Shown in pieces: positions 23,204-31,834 of a stretch of DNA of 64,000 bases. The notes below the pieces were generated by a model. It was not told the origin of the DNA. It did not search any database and worked only from the letters and a program-made list of their open reading frames with translations. The stretch's first letter is position 1. Each line of letters begins with the position of its first letter. The translations under genes and the position numbers were made by a program. Source of the stretch: Paractinoplanes ferrugineus (GTDB taxonomy: Bacteria; Actinomycetota; Actinomycetes; Mycobacteriales; Micromonosporaceae); NCBI RefSeq assembly GCF_016862195.1, contig NZ_BOMM01000055.1:1-64000 (forward strand), read 5' to 3'.

Positions 23204-24901
23204 GTGCCGGTGCTCGCCAGTGTCTCCGCGCGCGTCCAGCCGCTCGCGGTGGCCGCACGCATCATCATGCTCGCGCTGGTCGCGGCCCTGACGCTGATCG
23301 CCACGAAGGAGCCGGCGCAGCTGCGCTGGATCGCCCTTCTGGTCGTCGCCGCGCTGCCCGCGTTCCTCGCTCCCGACCACCGCGTCCTGGGGCCGCTGGG
23401 CCGGTTCTCCGAGGTCGTGATCACCGGGCTCGCGGCCGGCTCGATCGCCGCCGCCGCCGACCTGACCGGCACTGTGGACGTCGGATTCGGCGCCGAGGCG
23501 GTCCTGCCCTATCTCGCCGTCCCGCTGCTCACCGCCGCGCTGCGGCGGCGGCCCACCGAGGGTGCGGCGCTGCTCGGCGTCGCCGCGGTCGCGCTGGTCG
23601 CGGGCGGCACGCTGATCGGCCGCGCCGGCACCGACAGCCCGATCACCCAGCCCGGCTTCCTCGCCGCCGGCGGGCAGTGGCTCGTGCTCGGCGCCATCAT
23701 CACGTTCGCCGCCGATACGATGCGTCAACTGATGCAGCCCGCCGAACCCACACCCCAGCCGTACGCGGAGGCGACCCGCCTCCTGACTCAGCTGCGCAGT
23801 GTGGCCCGCTCGCTGCCGGGCGCCACCCTGGATCCGGGTGGCATCTCCGAGCACCTGCTCGAGGAGTTGCGCCTGGTCGCCCCGGGTGACCGGGCGGCGG
23901 TGCTGTCGACCAGCGGCGGCGGCCGGCTGGTGGTGCTCGCCCAGACCGGCGCGGAGCGGGTCGACTGGGAGACGACGCTCGACTCCGACTCGGCCATCGC
24001 CGAGGCGTGGGCGACCCAGCAGCCGCAGGTGGCGAGCCGTTCGCAGGCCCGGTCGCACCGCCGCGGCGAGGTCTCGGCACTGGTCGTGCCCCTGGTCGCG
24101 GGGGTCCGTACGATCGGGTTGGTCATCCTCGAGGCGGACGTCTCCAGCGCGTACCCGTCATCGGTGGTTTTCGATGTGACAGGGGTGACCGAACCGGCCG
24201 CGATCCGGCTCGAGGCCGCCCTGCTCTTCGACGACGTGCGCTCGCTCGCCACCAATGAGGAGCGTCAGCGGCTCGCCCGCGAGATCCACGACGGGGTCGC
24301 GCAGGAGCTCGTCATGGTCGGCTACGGCATCGACAACGCCCTGGCCACCCTGCCGGAGGACAGCGAGGAGACCGCCGAGGAGCTGCGCACCCTGCGCAAC
24401 GAGGTCACCCGGGTCATCACCGAGCTGCGGCTGAGCCTGTTCGAGCTGCGTTCCGAGGTGGACCGCAACGGCGGCCTGGCGGCCGCGATCGCCGAGTACG
24501 CGCGCACCCTCGGCACCTCGGCCGGCCTGCGGGTGCACTTCACGTTCGACGAATCGACGGCCCGGCTGCCCGCCGCGACCGAAGCCGAGCTGTTGCGGAT
24601 CGCCCAGGAGGCGATCACGAACGCGCGGAAACACGCAGGAGCCTCTAATCTGTGGGTTACCTGTACGGTGGACCCGCCGTACGCGGAGATCGAAGTCTCC
24701 GACGACGGCAAGGGGTTTGCCGACGACCGCCCGGACGGTCGTTACGGCCTGACCATCATGGCCGAGCGGGCGGAACGGATCCGGGGCCGTTTGAAGATCA
24801 CGCCGCGACACCCCAGCGGGACAACCGTAGCCGTAGTGCTCGGATCGCCAGGGCGGCGCGATAGCGTGCGGGATAGCGTTTCCGCTCCAGAAGGGGAGTA
24901 A
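23204..24901 (+). CDS. NarL/DegS-type sensor histidine kinase
   Basis: A 565-residue membrane kinase. The N-terminal 170 residues hold about five or six transmembrane helices with little outside sequence. A GAF-like region follows (LLEELRLVAPGDRAAVLSTSGGGRLVVLAQ, SALVVPLVAGVRTIGLVILE). The HisKA_3 domain has the phosphoacceptor His362 in LAREIHDGVAQELVM. The ATPase end shows IAQEAITNARKHAGASN (N box), VSDDGKGFADD and GLTIMAERAERI. It should phosphorylate the LuxR-type regulator encoded 7 bp downstream. GTG start supported by the leaderless promoter spacing. The signal is unknown. Confidence 0.93.
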   Translation: MPVLASVSARVQPLAVAARIIMLALVAALTLIATKEPAQLRWIALLVVAALPAFLAPDHRVLGPLGRFSEVVITGLAAGSIAAAADLTGTVDVGFGAEAVLPYLAVPLLTAALRRRPTEGAALLGVAAVALVAGGTLIGRAGTDSPITQPGFLAAGGQWLVLGAIITFAADTMRQLMQPAEPTPQPYAEATRLLTQLRSVARSLPGATLDPGGISEHLLEELRLVAPGDRAAVLSTSGGGRLVVLAQTGAERVDWETTLDSDSAIAEAWATQQPQVASRSQARSHRRGEVSALVVPLVAGVRTIGLVILEADVSSAYPSSVVFDVTGVTEPAAIRLEAALLFDDVRSLATNEERQRLAREIHDGVAQELVMVGYGIDNALATLPEDSEETAEELRTLRNEVTRVITELRLSLFELRSEVDRNGGLAAAIAEYARTLGTSAGLRVHFTFDESTARLPAATEAELLRIAQEAITNARKHAGASNLWVTCTVDPPYAEIEVSDDGKGFADDRPDGRYGLTIMAERAERIRGRLKITPRHPSGTTVAVVLGSPGRRDSVRDSVSAPEGE

Positions 24902-24908
24902 CCCGAGC

Positions 24909-25577
24909 ATGTCGACCAGTCCTGCGCCTACCACGCGCACCAAGGTCCTCCTTGTCGACGATCACGACCTGATTCGTAAGGGGCTGCGACACGCATTCGA
25001 GCGCGACCGGCAGTTCGAGGTCGTCGGGGAAGCGGCCACCGCGGCCGAGGCCGTCCGCCAGGCGGGCGCGCTCCAGCCGGACGTCGTGATCATGGACCTT
25101 CGCCTGCCGGACGGCAGCGGGCTCGAGGCCACCAAGGCGCTGCGGAAGAACAACGCCAACATGGGCATCGTGGTGCTGACCATGTACGCGGGCGACGACC
25201 AGCTGTTCGGTGCGCTCGAGGCGGGCGCCAGCGCGTTCGTGCCGAAGACCGCCCCCGCCGACGAGGTCGTGGCGGCCGCCCGGCACGCCGCCTCGGCGCC
25301 GAGCGCGTTCACCGCCGCCGATCTGGCCGAGGCCATGAAGCGCCGCCTCGCCCCGTCCGGCCCGCAGCTGTCCCCGCGCGAGGGCCAGGTGTTGCGCCTG
25401 CTCGCCGACGGCATGAGCGTGGCCGGCATCGCCAAGCAGCTGTTCGTCTCGGAGTCGACGGCCAAGACCCACATCTCGAAGCTCTACGAGAAGCTGGGCG
25501 CGGCCAACCGGGCCCAGGCCCTGATGACCGCGCTGCGGCTGGGCCTGCTCGAGGCTCCCGACGCGCCGAAGTTCTAA
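24909..25577 (+). CDS. LuxR-family response regulator
   Basis: A 222-residue two-component regulator partnered with the kinase directly upstream (7-bp gap). Receiver domain: VLLVDDHDLIRKGL, phosphoacceptor Asp63 in VVIMDLRLPDGSG, a Thr in VVLTMYAGDD and Lys in FVPKTAPADEV. C-terminal LuxR HTH: LSPREGQVLRLLADGMSVAGIAKQLFVSESTAKTHISKLYEKLG. Everything needed for phosphorelay and DNA binding is intact. Targets are unknown. Its 3' end overlaps the DUF4395 gene on the other strand by 4 bp. Confidence 0.95.
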   Translation: MSTSPAPTTRTKVLLVDDHDLIRKGLRHAFERDRQFEVVGEAATAAEAVRQAGALQPDVVIMDLRLPDGSGLEATKALRKNNANMGIVVLTMYAGDDQLFGALEAGASAFVPKTAPADEVVAAARHAASAPSAFTAADLAEAMKRRLAPSGPQLSPREGQVLRLLADGMSVAGIAKQLFVSESTAKTHISKLYEKLGAANRAQALMTALRLGLLEAPDAPKF

Positions 25578-25990
25578 GCCCGGCCGGCCGCCGACAGGCG
25601 CCGGAAGGCCAGATAGGCCTCGCAGCCGAGGCACAGCCCGAAGGCCGCGTTCAGGAATGCCGCGAGCAGGCCGAACGCGGCCGCCACCACGCCCAGCGCG
25701 GTCAGCCCGGTGAGATAGCCGAGTGCGCTCACCGTCAGGAACACCAGGCCCACGGTCTGCGCGAAACGCACGGGGGCGGCCGGCTCACGCTCGGCCGGCG
25801 GGCCGAGGCGAGGCAGGATCAAGGTCCGATAGAGGTACGCGTACGGGCCTTTGCGCGGGTCGAGGGCCGTGACCGCGAAGACGACGGCCTGGGCCAGCGC
25901 GAGCCGGCCCGAACCGGTCGCCAGCACCGCGATGATGACCGCGCTGGTGATTACCGCGGCGAGGCGTTGTCCGCGGGGGTCGAGTTCCAT
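25574..25990 (-). CDS. DUF4395 membrane protein
   Basis: A 138-residue protein with the family opening MELDPRGQRLAAVITSAVIIAVL, about four transmembrane helices, the RKGPYAYLYRTLILPRLGPP cytosolic loop and the closing GLCLGCEAYLAFRRL with a CxxC-like LCLGCE. In other actinobacteria DUF4395 genes commonly sit beside thioredoxin-like genes, and the CxGC motif suggests a redox role. Here the thioredoxin gene is about 1.9 kb upstream, with a MarR/MFS pair in between. The start was chosen at the conserved MELDPRG. Confidence 0.85.
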   Translation of the reverse strand: MELDPRGQRLAAVITSAVIIAVLATGSGRLALAQAVVFAVTALDPRKGPYAYLYRTLILPRLGPPAEREPAAPVRFAQTVGLVFLTVSALGYLTGLTALGVVAAAFGLLAAFLNAAFGLCLGCEAYLAFRRLSAAGRA

Positions 25991-26044
25991 GACTCGAAGC
26001 CTCGCTGTTTTCGCTGGTGAGCGCCTCGTGAGCCTGATCACTAC

Positions 26045-26551
26045 CTACTCGATGGATTTAGTTACCTTTCGCAGCAGCGCGTTGAGCCGCACCAGTTCCG
26101 CCCTCGACAGGGCGCCGAGCATCTTCTGATCGCGGGCCATCCCCTCGAAGATGTGCGTGTTCCACGCCGCGCGCCCGGCCGCCGTCGGGCGGATCAGCAC
26201 CCGGCGCCGGTCGGTCGGATCGACCTCGCGGGTCACCAGGCCGGCCCCGGCGAGCCGGTCGAGGCGACTGGTCATCGCGGCCCGGGTGACGTGGGTGGCG
26301 TCGGCCAGGTGCGCCGGGGTGGCCTCCATCGGATGCGGCTGCACCATCAGCGCGTGCAGCGTCTTGTAGTCCTCCATCGTGAAGTCCTCGTTGCCCGCGA
26401 ACGCGGCCGCGTCGGCCCGCCGCGCCCACTTCGCGATGTCGTTCATCCGCACCACGGCGCCCTCGATCTCGGGATCGAACCGGGGATCGTCCTTCCAGAA
26501 CGCCGCCCAGCGCGCCACGTGCTGATCCACGCCGTCCATCTCGTCCGCCAT
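26045..26551 (-). CDS. MarR-family transcriptional regulator
   Basis: A 168-residue winged-helix regulator: FTMEDYKTLHALMVQPHPMEATPAHLADATHVTRAAMTSRLDRLAGAGLVTREVDPTDRRRVLIRPTAAG is the MarR DNA-binding core with the DxRD-like wing. It is divergent from an MFS transporter across 55 bp that hold two palindromes, so it probably represses itself and the transporter until a small ligand binds. The TACACT hexamer six bases before the ATG predicts a leaderless transcript. Ligand unknown. Confidence 0.92.
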   Translation of the reverse strand: MADEMDGVDQHVARWAAFWKDDPRFDPEIEGAVVRMNDIAKWARRADAAAFAGNEDFTMEDYKTLHALMVQPHPMEATPAHLADATHVTRAAMTSRLDRLAGAGLVTREVDPTDRRRVLIRPTAAGRAAWNTHIFEGMARDQKMLGALSRAELVRLNALLRKVTKSIE

Positions 26552-26557
26552 CCCCGC

Positions 26558-26563
26558 AGTGTA
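26558..26563 (-). promoter_or_regulatory. Putative -10 element of marR
   Basis: TACACT on the minus strand, six bases before the ATG at 26551 and directly abutting the first palindrome. Confidence 0.45.
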
Positions 26564-26598
26564 ATTCGATTGCGAATAGTTTGACGTCGAACTAATGT
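26564..26598 (+). promoter_or_regulatory. MFS promoter overlapped by two palindromic operators
   Basis: Palindrome one is ATTCG-ATTG-CGAAT (26564-26577). Palindrome two is AGTTTGACGTCGAACT (26578-26593, one mismatch). A -35 TTGCGA (26570-26575), a 17-bp spacer and a -10 TAATGT (26593-26598) precede the MFS ATG at 26607. Both palindromes cover promoter elements, as expected for MarR repression. The assignment of the MarR protein to these sites is inferred from position. Confidence 0.6.
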
Positions 26599-26606
26599 CT
26601 TGATCC

Positions 26607-27839
26607 ATGCTCTCCGACTTCCGCCTGCTCGCCACCGGCCAGACACTCTCCTGGATCGGCAACGGCTTCCAGACCGTCGCCCTGGCCGTCGCCGTCGTCC
26701 GGGCCGGCGGTGGTGCCGGCGACCTGGGCCTGGTCATGGCCTGCTCGGTCACGGCCATCCTGGCCTGCTCCCTGTTCGGCGGCGTCTGGGCCGACCGGCT
26801 GCAGCCCCAGCGCGTGATGGTGGCCTCCGACCTGGTCCGGCTGGCGGCCGCCGCGCTCATGGCCGCGCTGTTCTTCGGGGACGCGTACCATTTGCCGCTT
26901 CTATGCCTCTTGGCGGCGGTCTCGTCGGGCGCCGGCAGCTTCTTCAACCCGGCGATGACCGCGCTGCGCCCGCTGATCATCCCGGTCGGCCGGCGCCAGC
27001 AGGCCAACGCGACGCTGAGCATGCTGCAGACCGGCAGCTCGGTGATCGGCCCCGCGCTGGGCGGCGTCACCGTGGCGGCGTTCGGCGCACCGGCCGGCTT
27101 CACCGTCAACGCCGCCAGCTTCCTCGCCTCGATGGCCGCCTGCCTGCTCCTGCGGGCCCGGGCGACGCGCGGCCCGCGCTCGTCGATGCTCAGCGAACTG
27201 GGCGCCGGCTGGCGCGAGGTGAGCAGCCGTGACTGGCTGCTCGGCGGCATGGCCGGCGCGACGCTCTACCACGTGGCCAACGGCGTGATCCTCGTCCTGG
27301 TCCAGGTGATCGCCATCGAACGCCTCGGCGGCGCGTCCTCGGCCGGCTTCATCGCCGCCGCCGAGGGCCTGGGCGGCACGATCGGCGCGGCGGCCGCGTT
27401 GCGCTTCAAACCGCGGCACCTGCTCCGGGCGGGTTGGCTCACGCTCCTGCTCATGCCGCTCTGGGCGCTTGCGTACGTATGGCCCGCCGAGCTGCTGGCC
27501 GTGCTCCTGGGCGCGGTCGTCGGCTACGCCGGCCTGATCTTCTTCGACGTGGCCTGGGAGACGGCCCTGCAGGACCAGATCCCCCAGTCGTCGCTGGGCC
27601 GGGTCTCGTCGTGGGATCAACTGACGTCCTACCTGGCCATGCCGCTCGGGAACGCCCTGGCCGGCCCGCTGTCCGCCCGCTACGGCACCAGCCCCGTCCT
27701 GACCGCCGCCGCCGCCGTCCTGTTCGTGGCCGCCCTGTCCCAGCTGCTGATCCCGGGATCGCGCAGGCTCACCCGAGCCACCTCCACCACCGCGGCCCCC
27801 ACACCCCCTCCGGAACTCGTCGAGGCCACCGGGAACTAG
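26607..27839 (+). CDS. MFS transporter (12-helix, efflux type)
   Basis: A 410-residue major facilitator of the MFS_3/enterobactin-exporter-like kind. It starts LLATGQTLSWIGNGFQTVALAVAVV; the helix 2-3 loop GGVWADRLQPQRVMVASDLVR carries the MFS signature, and PLIIPVGRRQQANATLSMLQTGSSVIGPALGG is typical of this subfamily. About 12 hydrophobic segments. Likely exports a toxic small molecule, with expression controlled by the divergent MarR protein. The last 25 residues are a Thr/Pro tail. Confidence 0.92.
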   Translation: MLSDFRLLATGQTLSWIGNGFQTVALAVAVVRAGGGAGDLGLVMACSVTAILACSLFGGVWADRLQPQRVMVASDLVRLAAAALMAALFFGDAYHLPLLCLLAAVSSGAGSFFNPAMTALRPLIIPVGRRQQANATLSMLQTGSSVIGPALGGVTVAAFGAPAGFTVNAASFLASMAACLLLRARATRGPRSSMLSELGAGWREVSSRDWLLGGMAGATLYHVANGVILVLVQVIAIERLGGASSAGFIAAAEGLGGTIGAAAALRFKPRHLLRAGWLTLLLMPLWALAYVWPAELLAVLLGAVVGYAGLIFFDVAWETALQDQIPQSSLGRVSSWDQLTSYLAMPLGNALAGPLSARYGTSPVLTAAAAVLFVAALSQLLIPGSRRLTRATSTTAAPTPPPELVEATGN

Positions 27840-27848
27840 GTCCGCCCG

Positions 27849-27878
27849 CTCCCCGCCGCAGATCAGGCGTCGGGGAGC
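27849..27878. terminator. Stem-loop between convergent MFS and thioredoxin genes
   Basis: Arms gctccccg (27849-27856) and cggggagc (27871-27878) with a 14-nt loop. It includes the thioredoxin stop codon and follows the MFS stop by 10 bp, so it can serve both strands. Confidence 0.5.
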
Positions 27879-28876
27879 AACCCGGCCACCGCGGCGATCA
27901 GCTGCGGCTTGCTCGGCACGCCGGTCGCCCGCTTCACGACGGTGCCGGCGGCGTCGACGATCAGCAGGGTCGGCGTACGCCAGATGTCGAGCGCCCGCAC
28001 CTCGTCCAGGTGGCTCTCGGCGTCCACCTCCACATGCTGAACCCCCGGCAGCAGCGCCGCCACCTCCCCGCTCACCCGGCGCACCGCCCGGCAGGGCGCG
28101 CAGAACGCCGACGAGAACTGCAACAACGTCACCGGGGCCGGCCCCACCCCGAGCCGCTCGAGCAGCCCCCGCTCAAGCCGCTCCCCCGCCCCACCGGCGC
28201 CTTCGACAACTCCGGGCTCTTCCCGCACATCCGGCACCACATTCGCTCCCGAGCTCGTCCCATCCCGCGATTCCACGCCCAGCCCAGCGCTCGTGCCAGC
28301 GGCCACCCCAGCGGTCGGCCGCTTGACCGGCTCAGCGGTCGGCTCGGCCGGGGGCGCCGTGGTCGGCCCCGCTGTCGGCTCGGCGATCGGGCCGGCCGCC
28401 GGCTCGGTCACCGGTTCCGCATCCGGGTCGGCGGAGGCCGGCCCGGCGGACAGCGCGAGCCGCGGCGGTGGCGGCTGTTCCGGCGCCCCGCTCATCCGAG
28501 GCCCGCTTCGCGACGACGCTGCGGGGTCGGCGGGCAGCTGCGGCCGGCCCGGGGCGGCCGGTACCGACGCCGCGGTGCCGTCCGCGAGTCTGGGGTGCGC
28601 CGGCGGGTGGGCGGTGCCGCCGGGTGGCTTCGGGGTGCTGTGAACGGCGGCCGCGGCGGCTGCCTTGGCGGCAGTGGCGGCGTTCTCGGTCTTGGACCTC
28701 GGCGAACGGTCCGGCAGCTCGACGACCTCGATGCCGGCGGCGGCCAGGAGGTCGGCCCGATGCTTCTTGTCCGCGGTCTCGTCGCGGATCATGCCGTCGG
28801 TGCGGCGGTGCCACAGCCCGATAGCCGTGGCCACCGCCAACACCGCGACGACGACGCCGATCCCCAGCCCGTCCAT
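27863..28876 (-). CDS. Membrane-anchored thioredoxin-domain protein
   Basis: A 337-residue protein: an N-terminal transmembrane helix (GIGVVVAVLAVATAIGLW), a Pro/Ala/Glu-rich linker of about 180 residues with EPTAGP-like repeats, and a C-terminal thioredoxin fold. The active site CAPC is in LLQFSSAFCAPCRAVRR, and the cis-Pro is in DIWRTPTLLIVDAAGTVVKRATG. The topology (short outside N-terminus) would put the thioredoxin domain in the cytosol, but this is not certain. It probably pairs with the DUF4395 protein encoded 1.9 kb downstream. The start at MDGLGIG sits directly before the helix. Confidence 0.85.
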   Translation of the reverse strand: MDGLGIGVVVAVLAVATAIGLWHRRTDGMIRDETADKKHRADLLAAAGIEVVELPDRSPRSKTENAATAAKAAAAAAVHSTPKPPGGTAHPPAHPRLADGTAASVPAAPGRPQLPADPAASSRSGPRMSGAPEQPPPPRLALSAGPASADPDAEPVTEPAAGPIAEPTAGPTTAPPAEPTAEPVKRPTAGVAAGTSAGLGVESRDGTSSGANVVPDVREEPGVVEGAGGAGERLERGLLERLGVGPAPVTLLQFSSAFCAPCRAVRRVSGEVAALLPGVQHVEVDAESHLDEVRALDIWRTPTLLIVDAAGTVVKRATGVPSKPQLIAAVAGLLPDA

Positions 28877-29132
28877 GCGGCAACTGTGCCACGCCCCGGT
28901 TGCCGTGCAGCTGCGATGCGGGTCACCCACCCCCGGCCGCCCACCCCGGCGCCACGCGCGCCCGGAAGCGGCCCACCGCACCCACCCGCCCCACCAGCCG
29001 GGCAGCAGGCAGCCGGGCAACCAGGCCGCCGGGCGACGTAGCCCTCGCTGCCGTAGAGCGCCGAGGCCGAGGGCGCCGAACCGCACCCCGCCGTCCGAGG
29101 TCGCGGCAGACGCCGGACCGGCGGGCGGGCGG

Positions 29133-30263
29133 TCAGTCGGTGGAGTCGAGCAAGTGGGTCAGGCGGGCGGCCTGGGTTTCCCAGCGCCACTCCCGTTCGA
29201 CCCAGGCGCGGCCGGCCGCGCCCATCGCCTTGGCCTTGGCCGGGTCGGACAGCAGGTCGATCAGGCGGGACTCGAGGGCGGGCAGGTCGCGGCCGCCCAC
29301 CACGTGGCCGGTCTCGCCCTCGCGGACGGCGTCGGGGGCGCCACCCGAATCGCCGCCGATCACCGGCAGGCCGGTGGCGGAGGCTTCCAGGTAGACGATG
29401 CCCAGGCCTTCGACGTCTAGGCCGGCGGCGCGGGTGCGGCACGGCATCGCGTAGACGTCGCCGGCCGCGTAGTGCTCGGGCAACTCCGGCCACGGGACCG
29501 AGCCGGTGAACACCACGTCGGACTCGACGCCCTGGTCGCGGGCCAGGCGCTCGAGCTTGGCCCGGTAGGGGCCGCCGCTGACCAGCAGCAGCGCGGCGCC
29601 GGGGACCCGGCGGCGGACCTCGGGCAGGGCGCGGATCAGCATGTCCTGGCCCTTGCGGGGGACCAGACGGGAGACGCAGACGATCACCGGACGATCGGAC
29701 AGGTGGTGGCGCGCGCGGACCGCCGAGCCGTCGACGCCGGGGTGGAACGTGTCGACGTCGACGCCGGGGGCCAGCCGTTCCAGGTCGGTCAGGCCGTGCA
29801 GGGCGCGGTCGAGGCGCACCCGCTGGTAGTCGGTCAGATAGGTGACCACGTCGTTGCCGCGGGCGATGCGGCGCAGCAACCGGCGGGCGCCGGGCAGGGC
29901 CGCCCAGCCGATCTCGTGGCCGTGGGTGATGGCGACCGCCCGCTGGATGCCGGCGTTGCGGGTCAGGCCGTCGGCGAGCAGGCCGAGCGGGGCGGCGGCA
30001 CCGAACCAGACGCGGTCGCAGCCGTGCGAGCGGGCCAGTTCGGCGGCCCGGCGGGCGACCGCGGGGGTGGGCAGGAGCACGCCGGTCTTCTCGCGCACCA
30101 CTTCGAACGGCTGCTCGGCGTCGAACTTCTCGGCGCCCTTCCACGTCGAGGCGTAGACGACCACGTCGCCGGCGGGCTGGCGGACCGCGAGGTTGTGCAC
30201 GAACTGCTGGATGCCGCCGGGGCGGGGCGGGAAGTCGTTGGTGACGAGCAGGGTGCGGGCCAT
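29133..30263 (-). CDS. pimB': GT4 glycosyltransferase, PimB'-like mannosyltransferase
   Basis: A 376-residue GT-B glycosyltransferase. ARTLLVTNDFPPRPGGIQQFVHNLA is the acceptor-side start, ITHGHEIGWA, APGVDVDTFHPG, VIVCVSRLVPRKGQDMLIRALPEV and the nucleotide-binding EGLGIVYLEASATGLPVIGGDSGGAPDAV follow. The GGDSGGAPDAV signature and the syntenic position match the corynebacterial/mycobacterial enzyme that adds the second mannose to phosphatidylinositol mannoside. The exact acceptor is inferred. Its ATG overlaps the M48 protease stop by one base, so both are on one transcript. Confidence 0.88.
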   Translation of the reverse strand: MARTLLVTNDFPPRPGGIQQFVHNLAVRQPAGDVVVYASTWKGAEKFDAEQPFEVVREKTGVLLPTPAVARRAAELARSHGCDRVWFGAAAPLGLLADGLTRNAGIQRAVAITHGHEIGWAALPGARRLLRRIARGNDVVTYLTDYQRVRLDRALHGLTDLERLAPGVDVDTFHPGVDGSAVRARHHLSDRPVIVCVSRLVPRKGQDMLIRALPEVRRRVPGAALLLVSGGPYRAKLERLARDQGVESDVVFTGSVPWPELPEHYAAGDVYAMPCRTRAAGLDVEGLGIVYLEASATGLPVIGGDSGGAPDAVREGETGHVVGGRDLPALESRLIDLLSDPAKAKAMGAAGRAWVEREWRWETQAARLTHLLDSTD

Positions 30264-31519
30264 CAGCGGTCCCCCCGGGCGTACGCGCGGGCGGCGGCCA
30301 TCCGTTCCACCGTGGACGGGTGGGAGGCCGAGTAGAGGTATTCCCAAGTGGGCGGGTCGGGGTCGGACAGGTTGACGGTGCCGAGGCGGCGCTGCATGGC
30401 CTCGAACGTGGCCGGGTCACCGGTCAGGCCGAGGGCGTGCTCGTCGGCCCGGGCCTCGATGCGCCGGGACACGAACGACTGGGCCGGGCCGGCCACGATG
30501 CCGACCAGGGAGACGACCGCGAGCATGAGGGCGAGGGCCCGGGGTTCGCCGATCGAGTCGACGCCGGCCCGCCGCAGCAGGCCCGCCCACGAGCCCAGCA
30601 GGTAGAGGGCGATGACCGCGGCGGCGGTGCCGAGCGCGCCGAGGACGGTGCCGGTCAGCACGTCGTCGTCCTTGGCGTGGCCCAGCTCGTGGGCCACCAC
30701 CGAGACGACCTCGCCCGGGGTGGCCTCGGTGAGCATGGTGTCGTAGACGACGATTCGCCTCGTCGGGCCGATGCCCGACACATAGGCGTTCACCGCTTTC
30801 GTACGGCGGGAGGCGTCGGCCACCAGCACGTCGCGCACCGGGACACCGTCGCGGTCGGCCAACTCCAGGAGCGAGGTCCGCAACGGGCCGTCGGGCATCG
30901 GGGTGAACTTGTTGAACACCGGCTCGACGAGCACCGGGAGGATGAACGACAGCAGCACGACCAGGCCGGCCGCGCCGAACCCGCCGAACGCCCACCACCA
31001 GCGCGGCGCGAAGTGGGTGATCGTGTAGAAGCCGAGCAGCGCCACCGCCCCGATCACCGCGCCGACCGCCCAGGACTTGAGCAGGTCGGCCGTCCAGGCG
31101 GCCCAGCTCTGGGTGGAGATGTCGTAGCGGACCACGACGACGTGCCGCCAGGCGGCGAACGGCAGGGTGACGACCTCGCCGGCGAGCGTGACGAGCAGCC
31201 CGCCGAGCAGGGCCTGGGCGACCCAGTTGCCACCGAACGGCCGGCCGGCCTGGGTGACCAGCCAGGCGCCGAGCGGGGTCAGGCCGAGCACCAGCGTCAC
31301 GAGCAGGCCGACCGCCAGCGCGCCGTAGGAGCCGGGCCGCAGTGCCGAGTGGAACTCGCGGGCCCGGCTCACCTGCTCGCGCGGCAGTTGACCGAGCGCG
31401 GCCAGCTGGTCGGCACGCGGCGCGGGTGGCCGGTGCCAGGGGATGGTCACGGCGGCGTAGACGGCGAGCAGCACGAGCAGCACAACGAGTGTGCCCGCCG
31501 CCCAGGCCCGGGGAGTCAT
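30263..31519 (-). CDS. M48-family integral membrane zinc metalloprotease
   Basis: A 418-residue Ste24/CAAX-protease-like enzyme. Several transmembrane helices flank the catalytic motif HELGH in VVSVVAHELGHAKDDDVLTG; the third zinc ligand is likely the Glu in RIEARADEHALGL. NKFTPMPDGPLRTSLLELADRDGVPVRDVLVADASRRTKAVNAYVSGIG is the family's conserved stretch before it. It probably cleaves membrane or misfolded proteins; the bacterial substrate is unknown. A TAAGAT six bases before the ATG predicts a leaderless transcript that continues into the PimB'-like gene. Confidence 0.92.
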   Translation of the reverse strand: MTPRAWAAGTLVVLLVLLAVYAAVTIPWHRPPAPRADQLAALGQLPREQVSRAREFHSALRPGSYGALAVGLLVTLVLGLTPLGAWLVTQAGRPFGGNWVAQALLGGLLVTLAGEVVTLPFAAWRHVVVVRYDISTQSWAAWTADLLKSWAVGAVIGAVALLGFYTITHFAPRWWWAFGGFGAAGLVVLLSFILPVLVEPVFNKFTPMPDGPLRTSLLELADRDGVPVRDVLVADASRRTKAVNAYVSGIGPTRRIVVYDTMLTEATPGEVVSVVAHELGHAKDDDVLTGTVLGALGTAAAVIALYLLGSWAGLLRRAGVDSIGEPRALALMLAVVSLVGIVAGPAQSFVSRRIEARADEHALGLTGDPATFEAMQRRLGTVNLSDPDPPTWEYLYSASHPSTVERMAAARAYARGDR

Positions 31520-31525
31520 CGCGCC

Positions 31526-31531
31526 ATCTTA
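31526..31531 (-). promoter_or_regulatory. Putative -10 element of the M48-pimB' transcript
   Basis: TAAGAT on the minus strand, six bases before the ATG at 31519, inside the 19-bp gap after the upstream small gene. Confidence 0.45.
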
Positions 31532-31538
31532 GGATCGA

Positions 31539-31760
31539 TCACGCAACGTCGCGGTGCCGAGGGAACATGGGCACCACCACCGGGGGCTCGGGGGTCTCCA
31601 GCAGCTCCACCTCGAAGCCTGCCGCCTCGAACATCTCGATCGCGCGCAGCTCGGCGGGCATCAGGTCGGCAATGCCGTCGGGGGTGTCGATCAGCGCGCT
31701 GACCAGGCAACCCCGGCACGCGCCGGGCTGCCCGGCGCAGCGACCGCAGTCGATGATCAT
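31539..31760 (-). CDS. Small conserved hypothetical protein with Cys motifs
   Basis: A 73-residue protein: MIIDCGRCAGQPGACRGCLVSALIDTP then PAELRAIEMFEAAGFEVELLETPEP. The four N-terminal cysteines (CxxC...CxxC) look like a zinc or iron-sulfur site. The rest predicts a helix and a strand. AGGAGG lies just before the ATG at 31760. Family and function not recognised. It lies 19 bp upstream of the M48 protease on the same strand and may be partly co-transcribed with it. Confidence 0.7.
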   Translation of the reverse strand: MIIDCGRCAGQPGACRGCLVSALIDTPDGIADLMPAELRAIEMFEAAGFEVELLETPEPPVVVPMFPRHRDVA

Positions 31761-31834
31761 CACTCCTCCTCACCCGGGTGGCGGAACCACCACCATCGGT
31801 GACCGTCACGCTAGGCGAGGGGTACGACAAGAAT

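Noticed and set aside
23122..24901. Histidine kinase start at 22526
   Set aside because: The extra 226 codons are antisense to the SRPBCC gene, and the membrane helices begin right after 23204, where the promoter spacing also fits.
28877..29132. Plus-strand ORF in the gap between the thioredoxin and PimB' genes
   Set aside because: Arg/Pro/Thr-rich translation without any domain; it continues as antisense of the PimB' gene. Nothing else is seen in this 256-bp gap.
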